From assembly GCF_001573155.1 (NCBI RefSeq), contig NZ_JRWG01000002.1, positions 1 to 64,000 on the forward strand: a stretch of 64,000 bases of DNA, read 5' to 3'. Position 1 is the first letter of the stretch, and every line of letters begins with the position of its first letter. This DNA comes from Aequorivita aquimaris (GTDB lineage Bacteria > Bacteroidota > Bacteroidia > Flavobacteriales > Flavobacteriaceae). The position numbers and the translations under genes are program-made. This document shows, in pieces, positions 36,630-44,398 of the stretch. Under the pieces are notes generated by a model. The model was not told the origin of the DNA. It did no database searches and worked only from the letters and a program-made list of their open reading frames with translations.

Positions 36630-37553
36630 TTAATCTTTCAAAAAGTTGATATTACGTTTTAAACCCAAAAACTTGGTGCGCTTTACGGCGCTTTTTTTAA
36701 ATAATTTTTGAAAAACGTCTTCCGTAATTTCTTCCCAATCTTTTTTGGTCATCGATAACAGTTCCGGATGCGGGTTAAAAAGCGGCTCATTGTTCGGTTT
36801 GCTGAAACGGTTCCAGGGACAAACGTCTTGGCAAATATCGCAACCGAACATCCAATCTTCAAATTTTCCTTTTTCGGATGTGGGTATTTCATTCTTCAAT
36901 TCAATGGTATAATAAGAAATACATTTGCTGCCGTCCACAACTCTATCTGCAACAATTGCGTTTGTTGGGCAGGCATCAATACAGGCCGTACAACTTCCGC
37001 AGTGGTCGGTTACGGGTGTGTCGTACTCTAAATCCAGATCAATGATCAATTCGGCAATAAAATAAAAGCTGCCCAATTGTTTGGTGAGCAAATTGCTATG
37101 CTTCCCAATCCAGCCCAAACCGCTTTTTGCGGCCCAAGCTTTATCTAAAACTGGCGCAGAATCAACAAAGGCGCGACCACGGACTTCGCCTATTTCTTCT
37201 GAAATAAAATCCATCAACTGTTTTAGTTTATCTTTTATAATGAAATGATAATCGGTGCCGTAAGCGTATTTTGAAATTTTATAGGTGTTTTCAACTTGCG
37301 CTTCGGAAGGAAAATAATTCAGCAACAACGAAATAACGCTTTTGGAATCGGGAACCAAAATTGTGGGATCCAGCCTTTTATCGAAGTGGTTTTCCATATA
37401 GGCCATTTCACCGTGCATATTCTTGTTGAGCCAATTTTCCAATCGGGGTGCTTCCTCTTCCAAAAATTCAGCCTTGCTGATTCCACATGACAAAAAACCG
37501 AGGCGCTTAGCTTTGGATTTTATTTTGGCTGTATTTTTAGATTTGTCATTCAC
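36630..37553 (-). CDS. queG: Epoxyqueuosine reductase QueG
   Basis: A 307-residue protein with the QueG N-terminal DUF1730 region (~50-130) and two ferredoxin-type [4Fe-4S] motifs: [16 protein letters not shown] (~185-200) and [13 protein letters not shown] (~240-252). It reduces epoxyqueuosine to queuosine in tRNA wobble position 34, using cobalamin. Shorter than E. coli QueG, which carries a C-terminal HEAT extension, but normal for flavobacteria. It lies 44 nt downstream of ruvB in the same direction. Confidence 0.95.
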   Translation of the reverse strand: MNDKSKNTAKIKSKAKRLGFLSCGISKAEFLEEEAPRLENWLNKNMHGEMAYMENHFDKRLDPTILVPDSKSVISLLLNYFPSEAQVENTYKISKYAYGTDYHFIIKDKLKQLMDFISEEIGEVRGRAFVDSAPVLDKAWAAKSGLGWIGKHSNLLTKQLGSFYFIAELIIDLDLEYDTPVTDHCGSCTACIDACPTNAIVADRVVDGSKCISYYTIELKNEIPTSEKGKFEDWMFGCDICQDVCPWNRFSKPNNEPLFNPHPELLSMTKKDWEEITEDVFQKLFKKSAVKRTKFLGLKRNINFLKD

Positions 37554-37597
37554 CGTTAAAAGTTGCTGGAATCGAGAAGTTCTACCGCGAAATAGCG

Positions 37598-38620
37598 TTA
37601 AAAAAGACCGCCCTGGGTTGGACCTTTCAGTTTGCCGAGGTGTTTATAGGCGGCTTCGGTAACTTCACGGCCGCGTGGCGTTCGCATAATAAAGCCTTGC
37701 TGGATTAAAAAAGGTTCGTAAACTTCTTCAATGGTTTCAGTACTTTCTGAGACTGCAGTGGCAATAGTTGTGATTCCTACCGGACCGCCTTTAAATTTTT
37801 CGATGATGGTTGAAAGGATTTTGTTGTCCATTTCATCCAATCCATGCGCATCCACATGTAAAGCGTCCAATCCAAATTTTGCAATTTCAACATCTATCTT
37901 ACCATTTCCCTTTATCTGAGCAAAATCACGGATTCTTCGTAAAAGGGCGTTGGCAATACGGGGTGTGCCGCGGCTTCTACCTGCAATTTCTATAGCGGCT
38001 TCCATAGTTATGGGCACTTGTAGAATTCCCGCACTTCGTTGTAAAATAGTGGTAAGCAATTCGGTGGTATAGTATTGTAATCTCGAAGAAATTCCGAACC
38101 GGGCACGCATAGGCGCAGTTAGCAAACCCGAACGAGTAGTTGCACCAATAAGTGTGAACGGATTTAGATTGATTTGAACCGAGCGCGCATTTGGACCCGA
38201 TTCAATCATAATATCAATTTTATAATCTTCCATTGCGGAGTAGAGGTATTCTTCAACAATGGGGCTTAAGCGGTGGATTTCATCAATAAAGAGCACATCG
38301 CGCTCTTCCAAATTAGTCAATAATCCCGCAAGATCTCCGGGCTTGTCCAAAACGGGTCCCGATGTTACACGTATGTTTACGTCCAACTCATTTGCAAGAA
38401 TATAGGCAAGTGTAGTTTTTCCCAATCCCGGGGGGCCGTGAAAAAGCGTATGGTCTAAGGCTTCACTGCGCAAGTTGGCGGCCTGGACAAAAATTTGAAG
38501 ATTTTCCAAAGCCTGATCCTGCCCGGTAAAGTCCTCAAAGCTAAGGGGGCGCAATTTCTTTTCAATATCAAGTTCCTGCGGTGATAGATTTTCTCCGGTG
38601 GGATCGAGGTGTTCGTTCAT
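37598..38620 (-). CDS. ruvB: Holliday junction branch migration ATPase RuvB
   Basis: A 340-residue AAA+ helicase of normal length: Walker [10 protein letters not shown] (62-70), Walker [10 protein letters not shown] (~114-122), sensor GATTRSG and the arginine finger region [17 protein letters not shown]. The C-terminal winged helix ends [18 protein letters not shown]. It forms hexameric rings that drive branch migration with RuvA. A -7 box ends only 4 nt before the ATG, so the mRNA may be leaderless or nearly so. Confidence 0.97.
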   Translation of the reverse strand: MNEHLDPTGENLSPQELDIEKKLRPLSFEDFTGQDQALENLQIFVQAANLRSEALDHTLFHGPPGLGKTTLAYILANELDVNIRVTSGPVLDKPGDLAGLLTNLEERDVLFIDEIHRLSPIVEEYLYSAMEDYKIDIMIESGPNARSVQINLNPFTLIGATTRSGLLTAPMRARFGISSRLQYYTTELLTTILQRSAGILQVPITMEAAIEIAGRSRGTPRIANALLRRIRDFAQIKGNGKIDVEIAKFGLDALHVDAHGLDEMDNKILSTIIEKFKGGPVGITTIATAVSESTETIEEVYEPFLIQQGFIMRTPRGREVTEAAYKHLGKLKGPTQGGLF

Positions 38621-38624
38621 AACA

Positions 38625-38632
38625 CAAATATA
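38625..38632 (-). promoter_or_regulatory. Candidate -7 box of ruvB, directly before the start codon
   Basis: TATATTTG on the minus strand with only GTGT between it and the ATG at 38620. If used, the 5' leader would be almost nil. Confidence 0.4.
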
Positions 38633-38654
38633 GTAATCCTTTAGAAGACGCTTG

Positions 38655-38687
38655 AAAAAACAAAGCCATACTTTTCAGTATGGCTTT
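38655..38687 (-). terminator. Intrinsic terminator upstream of ruvB
   Basis: An 11-bp stem AAAGCCATACT/AGTATGGCTTT (38662-38672 and 38677-38687) with a TTTC-side loop, followed on the minus strand by TTTGTTTTTT. No minus-strand protein gene lies between this and the coxA terminator. Confidence 0.7.
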
Positions 38688-38735
38688 TGAAATAAACAGT
38701 AGATTCCTCACTTCCTACATATTATTAACTCAATA
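38655..38735 (-). ncRNA. Candidate ~80-nt small RNA (promoter to terminator unit before ruvB)
   Basis: Between the cox terminator and ruvB there is a -7 box at 38746-38739 and an intrinsic terminator ending at ~38655 on the same strand, with no gene between. The expected RNA is about 80 nt. Its only AUG is followed at once by UAG, so it has no AUG-started reading frame. It could be a small RNA or a terminated ruvB leader; ruvB has its own box after the terminator, which favours an independent RNA. Expression is not shown by sequence. Confidence 0.3.
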
Positions 38736-38738
38736 GTG

Positions 38739-38746
38739 TAAAGATA
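38739..38746 (-). promoter_or_regulatory. Candidate -7 box of the short unit upstream of ruvB
   Basis: TATCTTTA, preceded by CCG and followed by CAC on the minus strand: one mismatch to TAnnTTTG but in the same context as the good promoter of ctaB. There is no TTG 20 bp upstream, which fits an activator-dependent promoter. Confidence 0.35.
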
Positions 38747-38769
38747 CGGCAAAAGCTTTAAAAAAATAA

Positions 38770-38797
38770 TACGTAGTACTACGCATTCTATACGTAG
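38770..38797. promoter_or_regulatory. Candidate operator: two TACGTAG sites 21 bp apart
   Basis: TACGTAG at 38770-38776 and again at 38791-38797, two helical turns apart; the first sits in a 12-bp palindrome CGTAGTACTACG (38772-38783). They lie 24-58 bp upstream of the 38739 box, the place for an activator. Confidence 0.35.
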
Positions 38798-38801
38798 AAA
38801 G

Positions 38802-38835
38802 AAAAAGCCTTTTCAATGTTGAAAAGGCCTTTTAA
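38802..38835 (-). terminator. Intrinsic terminator after the act-coxBA operon
   Basis: A perfect 10-bp stem GCCTTTTCAA/TTGAAAAGGC (38807-38816 and 38819-38828), with A/T runs outside and a minus-strand T tail, 19 nt after the coxA stop. Confidence 0.85.
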
Positions 38836-38853
38836 AAATTTTTATTGTAAAGA

Positions 38854-40683
38854 TTAATGGTCTAATTCATCTTCGTTATCCTGCAGCGGAACGTTTTGAG
38901 GAATAAAATCCTGACCAGCAATTACATAATCGGTTTCATCTTTATTGAGTTTACTGTAGTCATAAGCCCAACGATATACATGTGGAATAGGACCATCCCA
39001 GTTTCCGTGTATGTGTTTTACCTCTGCAGTCCATTCCAAGGTAGTTGCATTCCAAGGGTTTTTTGGACCTTTTTTACCATAGAAAATTGAATGGAAAAAG
39101 TTATACAAGAATACAACTTGAACAGAGATGGTTATAATCGCAAAGATTGTCATTACCACGTTAATGTCTGCCAAATCATCAAAATAAGGGAAAGCTGTAT
39201 TGCTATAATACCTACGGGGCAAACCTGCCATACCCACAAAGTGCATTGGGAAGAAAATTCCATATGCTCCAATTGAAGTGACCCAGAAGTGGATGTAGCC
39301 TAATTTCTTGCTCATCATTCTGCCCTCAAACATTTTTGGGAACCAATGATAAACACCGGCAAGCAAACCATAAAGTGCAGAGATACCCATTACCAAGTGG
39401 AAGTGAGCAACTACAAAGTATGTATCGTGAACATTAATGTCCAGCGCGCTATCTCCAAGGATAATGCCCGTTAAACCACCTGTGATAAAGGTAGAAACGA
39501 ATGCTATGGAGAACAGCATTGCCGTATTCATCTGAAGGTTTCCTTTCCATAGGGTCGTAATCCAGTTAAAAGCTTTTACCGCAGAAGGAATCGCAATCAA
39601 AAGTGTGGTAAATGTAAATACAGAACCAAGGAATGGATTCATTCCCGAAATAAACATATGGTGCCCCCAAACGATTGTTGAAAGAAATGCAATAGCGAGA
39701 ATAGATGCCACCATCGCTCGATATCCGAAAATAGGTTTTCGGGAATTTGTTGCCATTACTTCAGATACTATCCCCATCGCCGGAAGAATTACAATATAAA
39801 CCTCTGGGTGACCAAGGAACCAAAATAAGTGCTCGAATAATACTGGAGAACCACCTTGATGGTGTAAAACTTCACCAGCAATATAAATATCAGAAAGGAA
39901 GAAAGAAGTACCAAAACTTCTATCCATAATTAGCATTAATGCTGCTGAAAATAATACTGGGAAAGACACCACCCCAATAATTGCAGTTACAAAAAATGCC
40001 CAAATCGTCAAAGGAAGACGGGTCATGGACATACCCTTTGTTCGCATATTAATTACGGTAACTATATAATTTAATGAACCCAATAATGACGAAGCAATGA
40101 AAATCGCAATAGAGGTTAACCAAAGTGTCATCCCTGCGCCTGAACCGGGAATGGATTGCGGCAAAGCACTCAATGGAGGATAAATAGTCCAACCTGCAGA
40201 AGCTGGCCCAGCCTCTACAAAAAGTGAAAATAACATTACGACACTAGAAAGGAAAAACAACCAATAAGATACCATATTCAGGAAACCAGAGGCCATATCG
40301 CGAGCTCCAATTTGCAAAGGAATTAATAAGTTGCTAAACGTTCCGCTCAAACCTGCCGTCAAAACAAAGAAAACCATAATAGTTCCGTGAATGGTAACCA
40401 ATGCCAAGTAAACGCTTGGATCCATTACTCCATCTGTACCCCATTTGCCCAAAAATATTTCGAAAATGGTGAATTTATGGTCTGGCCATGCCAATTGCAA
40501 TCTGAACAACAATGACATCAATATACCAATAACCCCCATAAACAAACCTGTAATAAGGTATTGTTTAGAAATCATTTTATGGTCTTGGCTAAAGATATAT
40601 TTAGTTATAAATGTTTCTTTATGATGATGCCCGTGATCGTCGTGATGATCTTCTACTCCGTGGACCTGTGCGTGTGCTGACAT
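38854..40683 (-). CDS. Cytochrome c oxidase subunit I
   Basis: A 609-residue haem-copper oxidase subunit I with about 12 helices. HPEVY in FLGHPEVYIVILP holds the CuB His and its cross-linked Tyr; WGHHMFISGM gives the two other CuB His; HDTYFVVAHFHLVMG gives the haem ligands. It reduces oxygen to water in the inner membrane and pumps protons. The N-terminus is His-rich (residues 3-23, e.g. EDHHDDHGHHHKE). It is last in act-coxBA, 17 nt after subunit II, with a terminator following. Confidence 0.96.
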   Translation of the reverse strand: MSAHAQVHGVEDHHDDHGHHHKETFITKYIFSQDHKMISKQYLITGLFMGVIGILMSLLFRLQLAWPDHKFTIFEIFLGKWGTDGVMDPSVYLALVTIHGTIMVFFVLTAGLSGTFSNLLIPLQIGARDMASGFLNMVSYWLFFLSSVVMLFSLFVEAGPASAGWTIYPPLSALPQSIPGSGAGMTLWLTSIAIFIASSLLGSLNYIVTVINMRTKGMSMTRLPLTIWAFFVTAIIGVVSFPVLFSAALMLIMDRSFGTSFFLSDIYIAGEVLHHQGGSPVLFEHLFWFLGHPEVYIVILPAMGIVSEVMATNSRKPIFGYRAMVASILAIAFLSTIVWGHHMFISGMNPFLGSVFTFTTLLIAIPSAVKAFNWITTLWKGNLQMNTAMLFSIAFVSTFITGGLTGIILGDSALDINVHDTYFVVAHFHLVMGISALYGLLAGVYHWFPKMFEGRMMSKKLGYIHFWVTSIGAYGIFFPMHFVGMAGLPRRYYSNTAFPYFDDLADINVVMTIFAIITISVQVVFLYNFFHSIFYGKKGPKNPWNATTLEWTAEVKHIHGNWDGPIPHVYRWAYDYSKLNKDETDYVIAGQDFIPQNVPLQDNEDELDH

Positions 40684-40700
40684 ATCTATTTAAGCTAATA

Positions 40701-41765
40701 TTATTTACTTTTGAGTTGTTCTCCCAGTGTAGGTTGTTCGGCTAACCAGGCTTTATAATCTTCTTCAGATTCTACTACAATCTTCATCTGCATATTATAA
40801 TGGCTTATACCACAAATTTTATTACACAAAAGAATATAGTCAAATTCATAAGTTTCCAAAGGCTCTTCCCCTGCCGCGGTAAGTGCGACACTTTTATTTT
40901 TTCGAATTTCATTAATTCGTGCAACCTTATCAACTATCTTATCGTTTTGCCTCATCTCTGCCGTAGTGATTGTTGGGGTAAAGGCAAATTGAGTTATCAT
41001 GCCCGGAACACAGTTCATCTGTGCTCTAAAGTGTGGCATATATGCTGAGTGAAGTACGTCTTGTGAGCGCATTTTAAACAATACTTTTCTACCTACAGGC
41101 AAATGAAGTTCGGTTACTATTTTATCATCTTGTGCATTAGGATCTGCGGGATCTACTCCAAGTTGGTTAACACCCTCTATTAAACGTACATTAGCTTCTC
41201 CAAGTGTATTATCATTGCCTCCATAACGTGCTTTCCAGTTAAATTGTTGAGCATATAATTCAACAATCAATGGATCGTCATCTTTATCTACATTCATAAT
41301 ATCTGTCCAGGTAAAGAGACCATAGATAATAAGACCGGCAAGTACTATTACGGGAATGATGGTCCAGATAAATTCCAATTTATCATTATCTGCATAGAAG
41401 GTTGCTCTTTTTGCCTTGTTACCTCTATAGATAAACGCGAAATAGTGAAGTAGCCACTGTGTAAGTATACCAACCAGAAAAATGATGACCATAGAGATCA
41501 GCATCAAATTGTCTATTTTGGCACCGTGCTCAGATCCTGAATCTGGAAGTAGTACATCTCCCCAAAGCCAAAAGGTAAGTATGGTCAAAATATAGATAAA
41601 AGCCAGAAAGCCCATCATCAGGTATCCCTGTGTGTTATTGTCTTTATCCGAAGCAATTTCGGAATTAACAGAAGGCTTTCCTTGCGCCAATTGAAATATT
41701 CTGCTCATTTGCCAAACAGAAATTCCAAAAAGAATAATTACTAATACAACTAAAAATGCGGTCAT
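40701..41765 (-). CDS. Cytochrome c oxidase subunit II
   Basis: A 354-residue CuA subunit: N-terminal membrane segments (~2-20, 48-70, 85-110), then a periplasmic cupredoxin domain with QFNWKARYGG, DVLHSAYMPHF and the CuA ligands C314, C318, H322 and M325 in LLCNKICGISHYNM. It accepts electrons from cytochrome c and passes them to haem a. The three helices, one more than usual, are typical of ACIII-linked oxidases. It lies between actF and coxA. Confidence 0.95.
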   Translation of the reverse strand: MTAFLVVLVIILFGISVWQMSRIFQLAQGKPSVNSEIASDKDNNTQGYLMMGFLAFIYILTILTFWLWGDVLLPDSGSEHGAKIDNLMLISMVIIFLVGILTQWLLHYFAFIYRGNKAKRATFYADNDKLEFIWTIIPVIVLAGLIIYGLFTWTDIMNVDKDDDPLIVELYAQQFNWKARYGGNDNTLGEANVRLIEGVNQLGVDPADPNAQDDKIVTELHLPVGRKVLFKMRSQDVLHSAYMPHFRAQMNCVPGMITQFAFTPTITTAEMRQNDKIVDKVARINEIRKNKSVALTAAGEEPLETYEFDYILLCNKICGISHYNMQMKIVVESEEDYKAWLAEQPTLGEQLKSK

Positions 41766-41793
41766 CTTACAATATCTTCTTTAAACTAATTGA

Positions 41794-43173
41794 TTAAAAA
41801 TGGTAGTTTTCACTTTCTTTAATAAACGGATCATTTTTCGGTCTTAGGGAAACTTTGCCAAGACCCGTGCCTACAACAAAAATGAAAAGCCCCATAAAGA
41901 ACAATAATGCTGCAATCTCTGGAATACCAAAATACCAGTTGTGCCCAACTGTTGAAGGCATCACTAAAAGGAATATATCAACATAGTGACCTACCAAAAT
42001 AAATACAGCAGCAATAACTACAAACCAAGGCACTCTCTTGTAATCGCTATTCATCAATACAAGAATTGGGAATACAAAATTAAGAATAAGCATTCCGAAA
42101 AACAACAGTTTGTATTCTTGTATTCTGATGATGAAATATGTTACTTCCTCGGGAATGTTGGCATACCAAATAAGCATAAATTGGCTGAACCATAAATAGG
42201 TCCAGAAAATACTGAAAGCAAACATATATTTTGCCAAATCGTGTAGGTGTTTATCGCTTACAAAGGGAATCAATCCGCGGCTCTTTAAATAAATTGTCAC
42301 CAAAGCAATTACAGTTATTGCTGAAACAAACATGCTTGCAAAAACATACCAAGGAAACAAAGTACTGTACCAGTGTGGCGTCATAGACATAAACCAGTCC
42401 CAAGACATTGTTGCTTCCGTTACTATGAAAAATATAAGGAAGAACACCGATAACTTAAAGTTTTTTCTGTACGGATCATAGTTATTGGCATCTGCCTGAG
42501 CCAATGAATTTTTCCTAGAAAAATGACGGTATAGGTTCCAACCCAAAAGATAAATTACGGCACGAATTACAAAGAAAGGAAAATTAAGGTATCCTGATTT
42601 ACCCTGTAAAATTTTATCCCCAGCGACAAGTTCTTCATTTTGCCATGGGAAGAAGTGAGTTCCTGCAAAGACAACTATTAAAAATACAATAATAGAACCG
42701 GGCAACAAGTATGTTGTAATACCCTCCATTATTCTATATAACACTGGAGACCATCCTGCTTGTGATGCATATTGAATTGCATAAAACACCAATACTCCAA
42801 GTGCAATCATCAAAAAGAAAAATGCTGCAACAAATGTTGCTGACCAAGGTCTTGTTTGTAACTGGTGCAACACATGTTCTTCGTGAGAAGCTGATCCATG
42901 GCCTTCTGGTTTTAGATCAGTGGCATGTTCCATAGCAGCTTCAGAATAGCCTTCTTCACCGCGAGCAACATCTACAAAGTTTGCTGTATGTTCTTCTTCA
43001 CCGTGAGCTTCAACAGCGTGCTCCCCACCGTGGTGAGCATCCTGTTCAGCCATTATTTCTTTAACATCTTCTATAGTTTTTGGTGCAGTAAGAAAACCAT
43101 AGGTTATTCCTGCAAGCCCAAGAACCATAATAATGATAGAAAACAGTTTTAATTTACTAGGTAGCGTGTACAT
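41794..43173 (-). CDS. actF: Alternative Complex III subunit ActF (quinol:cytochrome c oxidoreductase)
   Basis: A 459-residue polytopic membrane protein with about ten helices, the fold of ActF/NrfD-like subunits. After the first helix (~10-28) there is a long His/Glu-rich periplasmic or cytosolic loop (~40-105; HHGGEHAVEAHGEEEH, HGSASHEEHVLHQ). ActF is a membrane subunit of the complex that oxidises menaquinol. Order in the operon (after ActE, before subunit II) matches known act loci. Confidence 0.9.
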   Translation of the reverse strand: MYTLPSKLKLFSIIIMVLGLAGITYGFLTAPKTIEDVKEIMAEQDAHHGGEHAVEAHGEEEHTANFVDVARGEEGYSEAAMEHATDLKPEGHGSASHEEHVLHQLQTRPWSATFVAAFFFLMIALGVLVFYAIQYASQAGWSPVLYRIMEGITTYLLPGSIIVFLIVVFAGTHFFPWQNEELVAGDKILQGKSGYLNFPFFVIRAVIYLLGWNLYRHFSRKNSLAQADANNYDPYRKNFKLSVFFLIFFIVTEATMSWDWFMSMTPHWYSTLFPWYVFASMFVSAITVIALVTIYLKSRGLIPFVSDKHLHDLAKYMFAFSIFWTYLWFSQFMLIWYANIPEEVTYFIIRIQEYKLLFFGMLILNFVFPILVLMNSDYKRVPWFVVIAAVFILVGHYVDIFLLVMPSTVGHNWYFGIPEIAALLFFMGLFIFVVGTGLGKVSLRPKNDPFIKESENYHF

Positions 43174-43198
43174 ATCTTTAGCTATTCTCTTTAATTTC

Positions 43199-43858
43199 TT
43201 ACTTTTTTTCTACTTCGGAGGCAGTAACAGCTTCCATATTTTTTTCTTTCAAAACTTTTATTGAATCCTGAGCAGCTTTTGTGGTTTCCAGGATTCCAGG
43301 TTCACCATTTAAAGCAGCTTTTAAATTCATAACATGCATTGCTATTTGCCAGCGTTCTTTTTCGCTTACTTGTGAAGCGTATGAACCCATTGCGTTTAAA
43401 CCGTAGGTTTGAACATGATATATACCTCCCATCACAATATTACGTCCTGCATCAGCATAGCTTGGAATTCCTAGAAACTTTTCCCGTTTCACCAAAATTC
43501 CCTGTCCGTCTCCAGTGTCTCCATGGCATACTGCGCAATATAGCGTATATAGTTGCGCTCCAGTAGCCAGGTTCTCCTCTGTTACTTCATATGGGCTATT
43601 CAACTCCGCTTTTGCACGTTCCAAACCTGCTGTGCTATTTTCATAATCGTAAGGCGTATAACCGCGCGGCACAGTATTATCTGGTGGAACCATTGCTTCC
43701 TGTTCATCTGGAAATACGGAATATGCACCATAAGTTTCATAACTCACCGGTTCGTACATATTGGGAAAGTACTGATAGTTCGGTTTTTTATCGTTAAAAC
43801 AAGAAACCATAGTTGCTGAGGCAAAAATGGCAATTCCTATGTTTGTTAATGTTTTCAT
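43199..43858 (-). CDS. actE: Alternative Complex III monohaem cytochrome c subunit ActE
   Basis: A 219-residue lipoprotein (lipobox MVSC, Cys at ~18) with one haem-binding motif, CAVCH in YTLYCAVCHGDTGDGQG, and a likely axial Met in NAMGSYASQ. It passes electrons from the complex to oxidase subunit II. I chose the ATG at 43858, 1 nt after the ActD stop, because it starts the lipoprotein signal at once; the frame also allows 43882. Confidence 0.92.
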   Translation of the reverse strand: MKTLTNIGIAIFASATMVSCFNDKKPNYQYFPNMYEPVSYETYGAYSVFPDEQEAMVPPDNTVPRGYTPYDYENSTAGLERAKAELNSPYEVTEENLATGAQLYTLYCAVCHGDTGDGQGILVKREKFLGIPSYADAGRNIVMGGIYHVQTYGLNAMGSYASQVSEKERWQIAMHVMNLKAALNGEPGILETTKAAQDSIKVLKEKNMEAVTASEVEKK

Positions 43859-43859
43859 A

Positions 43860-44396
43860 TTAATGGTCTTGCTCGTTTTCAATTAGACTAATTTCCGACG
43901 CACCCGTGTCATATAAAAACTTTGTAAGTTTTTCTACATCGTGGTTTTCGGCATCAACTTCCATTAAGAAATGATCATCTGTGGTACGTAAATCTGGATT
44001 TTCAGCTTTTTTGAATGGCCAAAGTTTACTTCTCATATAAAATGTTATAACCATTAAGTGAGCAGCAAAAAATACGGTAAGCTCAAACATTACAGGAATA
44101 AAAGCTGGCATGTTCTGATAGAAAGTAAAGCTTGGTTTACCCCCTATGTTTTGTGGCCAGTCTTCAATCATTATATAGTTCAGCATCAACACCGCAACGC
44201 TTAAACCTGTAAGCCCATATAAAAAGGAAGTTATTGCAATTCTCGTAGGCGCTAATCCCACAGCGTGGTCTAGACCGTGAACTGGAAAAGGCGTAAAAAC
44301 TTCAGAAATATGATAGTTTGCAGCACGTGTTTGCTTAACTGCTTGCATCAATAGATCGTCATCAGTATAAATAGCGTGTATCTTTTTTGAAGCCAT
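43860..44396 (-). CDS. actD: Alternative Complex III subunit ActD (DUF3341)
   Basis: A 178-residue protein with the DUF3341 pattern: N-terminal cytosolic domain (IHAIYTDDDLLMQAVKQTRAAN), two membrane helices (~52-75 and 98-120) and a C-terminal ferredoxin-like half ending in GASEISLIE. ActD holds the peripheral and membrane parts together in the known structures. It sits between actC and actE, 2 nt after actC. Confidence 0.93.
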   Translation of the reverse strand: MASKKIHAIYTDDDLLMQAVKQTRAANYHISEVFTPFPVHGLDHAVGLAPTRIAITSFLYGLTGLSVAVLMLNYIMIEDWPQNIGGKPSFTFYQNMPAFIPVMFELTVFFAAHLMVITFYMRSKLWPFKKAENPDLRTTDDHFLMEVDAENHDVEKLTKFLYDTGASEISLIENEQDH

Positions 44397-44398
44397 AA

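Noticed and set aside
38770-38797. TACGTAG repeats as the start of a CRISPR or integron array
   Set aside because: Only two 7-bp copies occur, with no spacer-length regularity beyond that and no associated genes.
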